Assembly: GCF_019219825.1 (NCBI RefSeq)
Contig: NZ_JAHUXH010000010.1
Location: 159,208-223,207, forward strand
Source: Streptomyces sp. TRM70350
GTDB taxonomy: Bacteria > Actinomycetota > Actinomycetes > Streptomycetales > Streptomycetaceae
Reading direction: 5' to 3'
DNA length: 64,000 bases
The notes under the pieces were generated by a model. It worked only from the letters and a program-made list of their open reading frames with translations. It searched no databases and was not told the DNA's origin. Made by a program: the position numbers and the translations under genes. Of the stretch, positions 50,935 through 59,900 are shown in pieces (position 1 is the first letter of the stretch; every line of letters starts with the position of its first letter).

Positions 50935-51939
50935 ATGCACAGAAACCACAGAGCCGCCGCCCTGACCGCCACGCTTCTGGCGGGCGCCCTGTTCGCCGCC
51001 GGCTGTTCCAGCGGCTCCGGCGGCAAGAAGTCCGAGGAAGCCGCGGCGGACGCCGGCGTGGGCAAGGCGGACACCCCCCGTATGACGGTGGCGATGATCA
51101 CGCACGCCGCCCCCGGCGACACCTTCTGGGACCTGATCCGCAAGGGCGCCACGGCGGCCGCCGCGAAGGACAACATCAAGCTCGTCTACTCCAGCGACCC
51201 CAACGCCGGAAACCAGGCCAACCTGGTGCAGAACGCGATCGACCAGAAGGTCGACGGCATCGCGCTCACCGCGGCGAAGCCGGACGCGATGAAGGCGGTG
51301 GTGGCCAAGGCCACGGCGGCCGGTATCCCGGTCGTCGGCTTCAACTCCGGCCTGGACGACTGGAAGCAGCTCGGCATGCTGGAGTACTTCGGCCAGGACG
51401 AGAACATCGCGGGCGTGGCGTTCGGCGAGCGTCTGAACCAGATGGGCGCCAAGCACGCCCTGTGTGTGATCCAGGAGCAGGGGCAGGTCGCACTGGAGGC
51501 CCGGTGCGCCGGCCTGAAGAAGGGATTCAAGGGCCAGACCGAGACCCTCTACGTCAACGGCACCGACATGCCGACCGTGAAGTCCACGATCACCGCCAAG
51601 CTCCAGCAGGACTCCTCCATCGACCAGGTGGTCACCCTCGGCGCCCCCTTCGCGCTCACGGCCGTGCAGTCGGTGAAGGACTCGGGAAGCAAGGCCAAGG
51701 TGGCCACCTTCGACCTCAACAAGGACCTGGTCCAGGCCGTCCAGGACGGGTCCGTGGAGTTCGCGGTCGACCAGCAGCCGTATCTGCAGGGCTACCTGGC
51801 CGTCGACGGGCTGTGGCTGTACCGGACCAACGGCAACATCAGCGGCGGCGGCACCGCCCCGGTGCTCACCGGACCGGCCTTCGTCACCAAGGAGAACGTC
51901 GACTCCGTCGCGAAGTTCGCCGCCAACGGCACCCGCTGA
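50935..51939 (+). CDS. Sugar ABC transporter substrate-binding lipoprotein, orphan
   Basis: This 334-residue protein is a type I periplasmic binding protein (Peripla_BP_4 family) with a lipobox FAAGC. Characteristic parts are DTFWDLIRKGATAAAAKDNI, VQNAIDQKVDGIALTAAKPD and AGIPVVGFNSGLDDW. Such proteins bind aldoses or inositol. Neither permease nor ATPase follows: the next gene is a convergent LacI regulator. The neighbourhood (IolG-like, IolE-like) suggests an inositol or related polyol ligand, but this is not proven. Confidence 0.88.
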   Translation: MHRNHRAAALTATLLAGALFAAGCSSGSGGKKSEEAAADAGVGKADTPRMTVAMITHAAPGDTFWDLIRKGATAAAAKDNIKLVYSSDPNAGNQANLVQNAIDQKVDGIALTAAKPDAMKAVVAKATAAGIPVVGFNSGLDDWKQLGMLEYFGQDENIAGVAFGERLNQMGAKHALCVIQEQGQVALEARCAGLKKGFKGQTETLYVNGTDMPTVKSTITAKLQQDSSIDQVVTLGAPFALTAVQSVKDSGSKAKVATFDLNKDLVQAVQDGSVEFAVDQQPYLQGYLAVDGLWLYRTNGNISGGGTAPVLTGPAFVTKENVDSVAKFAANGTR

Positions 51940-51945
51940 CCAGGT

Positions 51946-52983
51946 TCAGCCCGCCGCCCCCTCAGGCGGCGGGCCGGTAGTCCCCCGTACCACCAGCTTC
52001 GGGTCCAGTACCGCCTCCCGTGGCCGCAGTTCCGGGCTCTGCAGCCGTTCCACGGCGAACCGCACCGCGTGCTCGGCCATCAGCCTCGCGTCCTGGCGGA
52101 CGGTGGTCAGCCCGATCGGCATCACATGGGAGAGGTGGCTGTCGTCGTAGCCGACGACGGACATGTCCCGCGGGACCTCGACACCCGCCCGTACCAGGGC
52201 CATCAACACGCCCATCGCGCACCGGTCGTTGCCCGCGAGGACCGCCGTCGGCAGGGGCAGGCCCCGGTCGTGCTCCGCCAGGAGCAGGCGGCCGGTCTCG
52301 ATCCCGGACTGCTCGGTGTGCTCGCCGGGGATCACCCGGATCTCCGGCTCCAGTCCGTGCCGGCGCATCGCGGCCCGGTAGGAGCGCCGCCGCTCGGCCG
52401 AGCCGGGCCCCCGGCCGCCGTCGACGTGCACGATCCTGCGGTGCCCGAGTTCCACCAGGTAGTCCATGGCCTGCCGCACCCCCTTGCTCTCGGCGCTGTG
52501 CACGAAGTCCACCCGGGCGGCGCGCGGCACTCGGCGGCTGACCGACACGGTGACGGCGCGCTGCCCGAGTTCGTCGAGGTAGGCGGCGTCCGCCTCGGGG
52601 CCGAGCAGGATCAGCGCCTCGCAGCGGTGACCGAGCAGCGCCTCGATCGCCTTGGACTCGCTGCGTCCCTCGGCCGCCGCGGAGAGCAGGACGTCGTAGC
52701 CGAGTCGCTCGGCCTCGGGGTAGATCCCTTCGATCAGGTCGGTGTGGAAGGTCTGGTGCACGGTGAACATCACACCCAGCGTGCGGCTGCGGCCACGGGC
52801 GAGGAGCCGGGCCGCGCTGTCGGGCCGGTAGCCGATCTCCTCGGCGACGCGCAGCACCCGTTCGCGGGTCTCCTGGCTCGCGCCCGGCTGGTTGCGGAAC
52901 ACGATCGAGACCAGCGCCCGGGACACGCCCGCCCGGTCGGCGACATCGGCCATCGTGGGCCGCTGCCGGCCCGTTGCATCCAC
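51946..52983 (-). CDS. LacI family transcriptional regulator
   Basis: This 345-residue repressor has a LacI helix-turn-helix (MADVADRAGVSRALVSIVFR then NQPGASQETRERVLRVAEEI) and a type I binding-protein core (RTLGVMFTVHQTFHTDLIEG; RRIVHVDGGRGPGSAERRRS; TAVLAGNDRCAMGVLMALVR; MSVVGYDDSHLSHV). GTG 52983 follows a GGGTGGG run. Two matching operators flank its location, before the binding-protein gene and before the isomerase gene, so it very likely controls both units, releasing DNA on binding a sugar or polyol. Confidence 0.9.
   Translation of the reverse strand: MDATGRQRPTMADVADRAGVSRALVSIVFRNQPGASQETRERVLRVAEEIGYRPDSAARLLARGRSRTLGVMFTVHQTFHTDLIEGIYPEAERLGYDVLLSAAAEGRSESKAIEALLGHRCEALILLGPEADAAYLDELGQRAVTVSVSRRVPRAARVDFVHSAESKGVRQAMDYLVELGHRRIVHVDGGRGPGSAERRRSYRAAMRRHGLEPEIRVIPGEHTEQSGIETGRLLLAEHDRGLPLPTAVLAGNDRCAMGVLMALVRAGVEVPRDMSVVGYDDSHLSHVMPIGLTTVRQDARLMAEHAVRFAVERLQSPELRPREAVLDPKLVVRGTTGPPPEGAAG
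51949..51974. terminator. Bidirectional hairpin terminator
   Basis: GCCCGCCGCC (51949-51958) and GGCGGCGGGC (51965-51974) form a perfect 10-bp stem with a six-base loop between the convergent binding-protein and lacI-type genes. It overlaps the last codons of the latter. Confidence 0.8.
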
Positions 52984-53083
52984 CTGTGAACCCACCCTTC
53001 GACGGCGTCTGCTGGGGCAGCCGTGAAATCCCCCGGCAACAAGGTATTGACATGACATTTGGACAGGGGTCATCGTACTCGCA

Positions 53084-53110
53084 CTAGAGCGCGCTAGTAG
53101 AGCGCGACAG
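53084..53110. promoter_or_regulatory. LacI-type operator, site 2
   Basis: CTAGAGCGC is followed by GCTAGTAGA and GCGCGACAG. Twenty-one of the first 22 bases correspond to site 1 with small changes, but the right half is degenerate. It lies 32 bases downstream of TTGACA (53047-53052) and 66 bases before the isomerase start. Confidence 0.65.
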
Positions 53111-53175
53111 CACGTTTGCGAGGAGAACCGCAGGAACTCCGAACTCCCCTCTTCCCTCTCCCCGAAGGACATTCC

Positions 53176-54126
53176 ATGGCAACGGCGCCGTCCCCACTCC
53201 GCACCACCGCGGGCAACCTCTGTCTGGGCTCCGCCCCGGACTCCTGGGGCGTGTGGTTCCCCGAGGACGAACACCAGGTGCCGTACACCCGCTTCCTCGA
53301 CGAACTCGCGCAGGCCGGCTACGAGTGGCTGGAACTCGGCCCCTACGGCTATCTCCCCACCGACCCGCGGCGGCTGCGGGCGGAACTCGACGCCCGAGGG
53401 CTCAAGGTCTCCGGCGGTACGGCCTTCGGCGCGCTGCACCGCCCCGAGGCGTGGGACGAGATGCTCGCCCACGTCCGGCAGGTCGCCGCGCTGACGGCCG
53501 CGGCGGGCGCCCACCACCTGGTCCTGATCCCGCCCATGTACCGGGACGAGAAGACCGGCGCGTTCACCGAGCCGTCCGAGCTGACGGCCGAGCAGTGGGC
53601 CGGTTTCGGCCGGGCCGCCGACCGGCTGGGCAGGCTGCTCCTCGACGAGTACGACGTACGCCTCGTCGTCCATCCGCACGCCGACAGCCACCTCCAGACC
53701 CAGCCGGAGATCGAGCGGCTGCTGAACGAGTCCGACAGCCGGTACACGAATCTGTGCCTGGACACGGGACACGTGGCGTACGGCGGTGGGGACAACCTCG
53801 ACCTGATCCGCCGCTTCGGTGAGCGCGTCGGCTATGTGCACATCAAACAGATGGACCCGGCGGTGCTCGCCCAGGTCGCCGCCGAGGGGCTGTCCTTCGG
53901 CGAGGCCGTCCGGCGCGGGGTGTGCGTCTCCCCTCCGGCGGGCGTGCCCGACCCGGCGGACGTGGTGGCGGAACTCGCCGGGCTCGACGCCGAGTTGTTC
54001 GTCATCGTCGAGCAGGACCTGTACCCGTGCGCTCCGGACGTGCCGCTCCCCATCGCCGTCCGCACCCGTGAGCACCTGGCCGGCTGCGGCCTCACCGGGA
54101 CGCAACGCCCGCACCACGCCCGGTAG
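53176..54126 (+). CDS. Sugar phosphate isomerase/epimerase, IolE/IolI-like TIM barrel
   Basis: This 316-residue xylose-isomerase-like TIM barrel begins with GSAPDSWGVWFPEDE, close to the N-terminus of inosose dehydratase IolE. Metal-site candidates are in VVHPHADSHLQTQPEIERLL, LCLDTGHVAYGGGD, YVHIKQMDP and IVEQDLYP. It probably dehydrates or isomerises an inosose or ketose. ATG 53176 follows GAAGGAC. It is the first gene of the LacI-controlled unit with the transporter, dehydrogenase and second isomerase. Confidence 0.85.
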   Translation: MATAPSPLRTTAGNLCLGSAPDSWGVWFPEDEHQVPYTRFLDELAQAGYEWLELGPYGYLPTDPRRLRAELDARGLKVSGGTAFGALHRPEAWDEMLAHVRQVAALTAAAGAHHLVLIPPMYRDEKTGAFTEPSELTAEQWAGFGRAADRLGRLLLDEYDVRLVVHPHADSHLQTQPEIERLLNESDSRYTNLCLDTGHVAYGGGDNLDLIRRFGERVGYVHIKQMDPAVLAQVAAEGLSFGEAVRRGVCVSPPAGVPDPADVVAELAGLDAELFVIVEQDLYPCAPDVPLPIAVRTREHLAGCGLTGTQRPHHAR

Positions 54127-54134
54127 GAGGTGGC

Positions 54135-55025
54135 ATGGACGTCAAGGACGACGCGACACCGGCTCCCACGCCGGTCGCCGACCGGGCCCCCGCCGCGGTC
54201 TCCCGGCGGCTGCGCCTCATCACCGTCATCGCCACCTTCGGCGGCCTTCTCTTCGGGTACGACACCGGTGTCATCAACGGCGCCCTGCCCTACATGACCG
54301 ACGACCTGGGCCTGACCCCGGTCACCGAGGGCATGGTCACCAGCTCGCTCCTGCTCGGGGCCGCGCTCGGCGCGGTCGCCGGGGGCCGGATGTCGGACGC
54401 GCGCGGACGACGCCGTACGATCCTCGCCCTCGCCGTGCTGTTCTTCGTCGGCGCGCTCGGCTGCACCCTCGCGCCGACCACCGCCGTGATGGTGGTCGCC
54501 CGGTTCGTGCTCGGCCTCGCGGTCGGCGGCGCCTCGGTGACCGTGCCGGTGTACCTCGCGGAGATCTCGCCGGCCGAGCGGCGCGGCGCACTGGTCACCC
54601 GCAACGAACTGATGATCGTCAGCGGGCAGCTGCTCGCCTTCACCTCCAACGCGATCATCGCGCAGGTGGGCGGCGAGTCCGGCGGCGTGTGGCGCTGGAT
54701 GCTGGTGATCGCCACGCTGCCGGCCGTGGTGCTGTGGTTCGGCATGCTGGTGATGCCGGAGAGCCCGCGTTGGCTGGCCTCCCGGACCCGCTTCGGTGAG
54801 GCGCTCGACGTGCTGAAGCAGGTGCGGTCGCGGGCCCGGGCCGAGGCCGAGCTGAGCGAGGTGTCCGCGCTCGCCGTCCGGGACGAGCGGGAGAAGCTCG
54901 GCGGCTGGCGGGACATGAGGGCCGTGCCCTGGGTGCGCCGACTGATGTTCGTCGGCTTCGGCATCGCGATCGTGCAGCAGATCACCGGCGTCAACACGAT
55001 CATTGAACCCCCGTGGAGGGAATGA
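54135..55025 (+). pseudogene. MFS sugar/inositol transporter truncated after helix 7
   Basis: The first 290 residues are a sugar-porter MFS protein: GGLLFGYDTGVINGALPYMT, GGRMSDARGRRRTILALAVL, PVYLAEISPAERRGALVTRN, MPESPRWLASRTRFGEALDV. The frame reaches helix 7 (IAIVQQITGVNTI), where intact proteins continue with MYYG and five more helices, but here reads IEPPWRE and stops. Full-length relatives have roughly 470 residues. The break falls directly before the ribosome-binding site of the next gene, so a deletion removed the 3' third. Transport is not expected. Confidence 0.85.
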
Positions 55026-55027
55026 CC

Positions 55028-56047
55028 ATGACCGTACGTGTAGGTGTCATCGGCGCCGGAATGATCGGCCAGGACCACATACGGCGCCTCACCGAGGTCG
55101 TCACCGGGGCCGCCGTCACCGCCGTGACCGACATCGACGCATCGCGCGCCGCCGGGGTGGCCGCCCGCGTCGGCGCCACCGCGCTGCCCACGGGCGCCGA
55201 CCTGATCGGCTCCCCCGACGTGGACGCCGTCCTCGTCACCTCCTGGGGGCCCACGCACGCCGAGCACGTCCTGGACGCGGTCGCGGCCGGGAAACCCGTC
55301 TTCTGCGAGAAGCCCCTCGCCACCACCGCCGAGGACTGTCTGCGCGTCGTCGACGCCGAACGCGCCCACGGTCGCCGCCTGGTCCAGGTCGGCTTCATGC
55401 GCCGCTTCGACGCCGGCTACCGCCAGATGAAGGAGGTCATCGCCTCCGGCGCCGTCGGCACCCCGCTGATCGTGCACTGCGCGCACCGCAACCCGACGGT
55501 GCCGGAGTCGTACACCTCCGTCATGGCCGCGCAGGACACCGCCGTGCACGAGATCGACGTACTGCGCTGGCTGCTGGACGACGAGATCGTCTCCGCCCAG
55601 GTGATCACGCCGCGCGCCACCGGCAAACGGTTCGCGCACCTCAAGGACCCCCAGCTCATGTACTTCGAGACGGCGAGCGGCGTCCGCATCGACCTGGAGG
55701 TCTTCGTCAACTGCCAGTACGGCTACGACATCCAGTGCGAGACCGTCGGCGAGGAGGGCCTCGTCCGGCTGCCCGACCCGGCCGCCGTGGGGATCCGTAC
55801 CGCAGGACGGCACGGCACCGCCGTCCTGCAGGACTGGAAGGGGCGGTTCGCGGACGCCTTCGACACCGAGTTCCGCGAGTGGATCAACGCCGTCGCGGAC
55901 GGCGCCGAGCCCACCGGCCCCTCCGCGTGGGACGGCTATGCCGCCACCGTCATCACCGACGCCGCCGTCCGTTCCCTGCAGACCGGCGGCCAGGTCGTCA
56001 CCGTCGACATGAAGCCCCGCCCGGTGTTCTACGGAGGAACCGCATGA
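55028..56047 (+). CDS. Gfo/Idh/MocA oxidoreductase, inositol 2-dehydrogenase-like
   Basis: This 339-residue NAD(P)-dependent dehydrogenase has the Rossmann start VRVGVIGAGMIGQDHIRRLT, the conserved CEKPLATTAEDCLRVVDAE with the catalytic-site Lys of EKP, QVGFMRRFDAGYRQMKEVI, and DTAVHEIDVLRWLL with the catalytic His. This pattern fits myo-inositol 2-dehydrogenase (IolG) and close relatives. GGAGGG at 55015-55020 best serves ATG 55028; an in-frame ATG at 55022 is too close. It overlaps the next gene (ATGA). Confidence 0.88.
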   Translation: MTVRVGVIGAGMIGQDHIRRLTEVVTGAAVTAVTDIDASRAAGVAARVGATALPTGADLIGSPDVDAVLVTSWGPTHAEHVLDAVAAGKPVFCEKPLATTAEDCLRVVDAERAHGRRLVQVGFMRRFDAGYRQMKEVIASGAVGTPLIVHCAHRNPTVPESYTSVMAAQDTAVHEIDVLRWLLDDEIVSAQVITPRATGKRFAHLKDPQLMYFETASGVRIDLEVFVNCQYGYDIQCETVGEEGLVRLPDPAAVGIRTAGRHGTAVLQDWKGRFADAFDTEFREWINAVADGAEPTGPSAWDGYAATVITDAAVRSLQTGGQVVTVDMKPRPVFYGGTA

Positions 56048-56913
56048 AGATCGCCCTCGACCCGTACATGTTCCGCGCCCTGCCGCTCGACGACATGGTG
56101 CGCACGGTGGCCGAACTCGGCTATGCGTACATCGAGTTGTCGCCGCGTGACGACTTCATGCCGTTCTTCCTGCATCCTCGGGCGGACGACGACCGTGTGG
56201 CCGCGTTCAAGCGGTCGTTGCGCACGCACGGCGTCCAGCTGTCCTCCGTCCTGCCCCTGTACAAGTGGTCCTCGCCCGACGAGACGGAGCGGCAGGCCGC
56301 CGTCCGGTACTGGAAGCGGATGATCGAGATCACGGCCGACCTCGAATGCCCGCTGATGAACTCCGAGTTCAACGGCCGTCCGGAGCGGGCCGCCGAGAGC
56401 GAGGCCGCGTTCTGGCGCTCGATGGAGGAACTGCTGCCGGTCTTCGAGCGGGAGGGCATCGCCCTCAACCTGGAGGCGCACCCGGACGACTTCTGCGAGG
56501 AGAACGCCCCTGCGGTGGACCTGGTCCGCGCCATCAACAAGCCCTGGGTGAACTACCTCTACTGCGCGCCGCACTCCTTCCACCTGTCGGGTGCTTCGGA
56601 GGTGGGGGCCGACATCGCGGCGATGCTGCGCTACGCCGGGGACAAGCTCCGGCACGTGCACATCGCGGACTCCTTCAACCACAAGGGGTCGTCCGGGCTG
56701 CGCTACATCCTCAACCCGCCCGGCACCCCGGCCCGGATCCACCAGCACCTCGACATCGGCCAGGGCGAGGTCGACTGGGACGCCTTCTTCGGCACCCTGC
56801 GCGAGCTGGACTTCGACGGCGTCGCCACCGCCTGCGTGTTCGCCTGGGAGGAGCGGGCCCGCGAGTCCTCGGCGTTCATGCTCGACCGCATCACCAAGGA
56901 ACTGGCCGGGTGA
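56044..56913 (+). CDS. Sugar phosphate isomerase/epimerase, second TIM barrel
   Basis: This 289-residue TIM barrel has MKIALDPYMFRALPLDDMVR, GYAYIELSPRDDFMPFF, MNSEFNGRPERAAESEAAFW, IALNLEAHPDDFCEENAPAV and VHIADSFNHKGSSGLRYILN, the probable metal ligands being E, D, H and E at the barrel mouth. IolH-type and D-tagatose-epimerase-like proteins look like this. It is coupled to the dehydrogenase by ATGA at 56044-56047 and probably acts on that enzyme's product. Confidence 0.87.
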   Translation: MKIALDPYMFRALPLDDMVRTVAELGYAYIELSPRDDFMPFFLHPRADDDRVAAFKRSLRTHGVQLSSVLPLYKWSSPDETERQAAVRYWKRMIEITADLECPLMNSEFNGRPERAAESEAAFWRSMEELLPVFEREGIALNLEAHPDDFCEENAPAVDLVRAINKPWVNYLYCAPHSFHLSGASEVGADIAAMLRYAGDKLRHVHIADSFNHKGSSGLRYILNPPGTPARIHQHLDIGQGEVDWDAFFGTLRELDFDGVATACVFAWEERARESSAFMLDRITKELAG

Positions 56914-56928
56914 CGCCGGGAGAGTGCC

Positions 56929-59900
56929 TCACCCGATCTCCTGTTCCGCCCAGATGACCTTGCCGCCGGGTGTGTAGCGGGCGCCCCAGCGGTGGGCGAG
57001 CTGGGCCACGAGGAACAGGCCGCGGCCACCCTCGTCCGTGCTGCGGGCGTGCCTCAGGCGGGGTGCGGTGCTGCTGGCGTCGGCGACCTCGCAGGTCAGG
57101 CGGGAGTCGCGGAGCAGGCGCAGATGGATGGGCGGTGCGGCGTAGCGGATGGCGTTGGTGACCAGTTCGCTCACGATCAGCTCCGTGGTCATGGCCAGCT
57201 CCCCGAAGCCCCAGGCCTCGACCTGGCGGGTCGCCCGGGCCCGGAGGTCGGCGACGGCGGCGGGGTCCGCGGGTACGGCCCAGGAGACGACGTGGTCGGC
57301 ACCGAGGGCGTGGGTGCGCGTCAGGAGCAGGGCGATGTCGTCGGGTTGGGGCACGGGCACGAGCCGCTCCACCGCGGACGCACACAGGGCCACGAGGTCG
57401 GGCTCCGCCGCGGCACCGGGGGCCGGGCCGCGTCCGGTGGACTCCACGGGGCCACGCGCCCGGCACCGTCCACTGGACTCCGCCCCGCCAGGATCCTCAC
57501 CCCGCCCGCCGGGCGCCGCAACGTCGGACTCCTGACCCCGCCCGCCGGGCGCCACGGCACCGGAGACCGAACCCCGCCCCGCCGACCCCACAGGGCCACG
57601 CTCCCGGCACCGTCCACTGGACTCCGCCCCGCCAGGATCCTCACCCCGCCCGCCGGGCACCGCAACGTCGGACTCCTGACCCCGCCCGCCGGTCGCCGCA
57701 ACGTCGGACTCCTGACCCCGCCCGCCGGGGTCCTGGCCCCGCCGGGTGAACGGCGCAACGTCGGGATCCGGGCCCCGCCGGGCGGACTCCACGAGGCCGG
57801 GATCCGGCCCCTGCCCGGGAGACCCCACGCCACCAGCACCGTCACCCCGCTCGGCAGCCCCCGCACCAGCACCGTCACCCCGCCCGGCAGCCCCCGCACC
57901 AGCACCGTCACCCCGCCCGGCAGCCCCCGCACCAGCACCGTCACCACGCCCGGCAGCCCCCGCACCAGAACCCTCGCTCGGCCCGGCAGCCCCCACACCA
58001 CCAGCGCCCTCGCTCCGCCCGGCAGCCCCCACACCACCACGACCCGTCGCCCTCACCCCCACGTCACCGCCACCCGCCCCCACGTCACCGCCCCCGCGCC
58101 CGGCCTGCGCCGCGCCCCTGGCGGCGAAGGGCTGGGCCAGTGTCTCGCCGAGGCGGGTCATGCCGAGTTCCATGTCGTGGTCGGCTCCCAGGATGAGGCC
58201 GTCGGTGTAGAGACCGAAGAGGCTGTTCTCGGCGAGTTCGATCTCGGTGGACTCGAACGCCATCCCGCCCAGCCCGAGCGGCGGCCCGGCCGGCGGTTCG
58301 GGGAAGGAGACCTGCCCGTCGGGGGCGACCACGACAGGGGGCGGATGTCCGGCACGGGCCATCGCGCACCGCCTGCTGACCGGGTCGTACACGGCGTACA
58401 GACAGGTCGCGCCGAGAAAGGCGGTGGTGCTCTCGTCGGTCTTCTCCTCGCTCAGCCGCAGCACCAGGTCGTCGAGGTGGGCCAGCAGGTCGGCGGGCGG
58501 CAGCTCCATGTCGGCGAGGGTCTGCACCGCCGTACGCAGCCGACCCATCGCGGCGGCCGCGGTGATGCCGTGGCCGACGACGTCGCCGACGACGAGCCCC
58601 ACCCGGGCGCCGGACAGCGGGATGACGTCGAACCAGTCGCCGCCGACCCCGCCGCTCGGGTCGGCGGGCAGATAGCAGGAGGCCACCTCCAGCGCCGTAC
58701 CGCCGGTCAGGGCCTGGGGCAGCAGGCTGCGCTGCAGGGTGACCGCCGCCGTGTGCTCCCGGGTGTAGCGGCGGGCGTTGTCCACGCACAGCGCCGCGCG
58801 GGCCACCAGTTCCCGGGCCAGCAGGACGTCGTCGGGCTGGAAGGGGGCGGGGTTGAGCGACCGCATGAACGTGGTGATGCCCAGGGCGGTGTTCCGCGCC
58901 CGCATCGGCACGGCGATGAAGGTGTGCAGTCCGAACTCCCGGATCTTGCCGGCTCGCGCGGGCTCCTCGGCCATCCACCACTCGTCGGACGGGTCGAGGA
59001 CCGGGATGAGGACCGGATCGCCGTTGATGATCAGATTCACGTCGTGCGGCGGCGGCACGAAGTCCACCCTGTCCCCGACCCGCGCCACGGCCTCCGGACA
59101 GCCCTCGCGCACCGAACTCATCCCGGCGCGGCGCATCACCGGCTTGGCGGACGCCGGTCCCGCGTCGGTCAGCCACGCCCCGTGCCCCTCGGTGCTGAGG
59201 ACCGGCTCCAGGAGGTCGACGACGACGAAGTCCGCGAAGCGGGGGACGGCGAAGTCGGCGAGTTCCTGTGCCGTGCGCATCACGTCCAGTGTCCGGCCGA
59301 TGCTTTTCCCGGCGTCGTTGACCAGCGACAGCAGCTGGCGGGCGTTCCACCGCTCGGTGACGTCCAGGACCATGTAGCAGACCCCGGTGACGGAGTTGTC
59401 GGCGTCCACCAGCGGGAAGAACGACGTGGAGTAGGCGTGCCGGCGGTGCGGGTCGGCCCAGCTCCAGCCGACGTACTCGTAGTCGGTGACGGGGACTCCG
59501 GTGGCCAGCACCTTGCGCATCAGGCCTTCGAGGGTTTCCGCCTGCAGCCCGGGCAGCAGTTCGCTGAGCCGGCGGCCCAGCCGCTGCTCCCGGGGCACAC
59601 CGCCGAAGCGTTCCAGGGTGTCGTTCAGCCACACGTACCGCAGATCCAGGTCCATCACCGCCATGCCGACCGGCGAGCGGGTCAGGAAGCCGTCGAGGAC
59701 GGACTGACCGACCTTCCACTGCTGCCGCTGCTCCCGGGCGGAGACCAGGAAGCACTCCTGCGAGCCGATCCGGAAGCAGGCGGAGACCCGCAGGTCGACG
59801 TCGATCCGGTGGCCGTCGCGGTGCCGCAGCGGGACGTGACCGCTCCACCCCATTCCGGCGCGGCACCGGTCGGCGATGCCGGCCGTGCGGACCGGATCCC

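Noticed and set aside
57853..57990. Regular 33-bp repeats that could suggest a CRISPR array
   Set aside because: Units are directly adjacent without unique spacers, are in frame within a coding region, and no cas genes are near.
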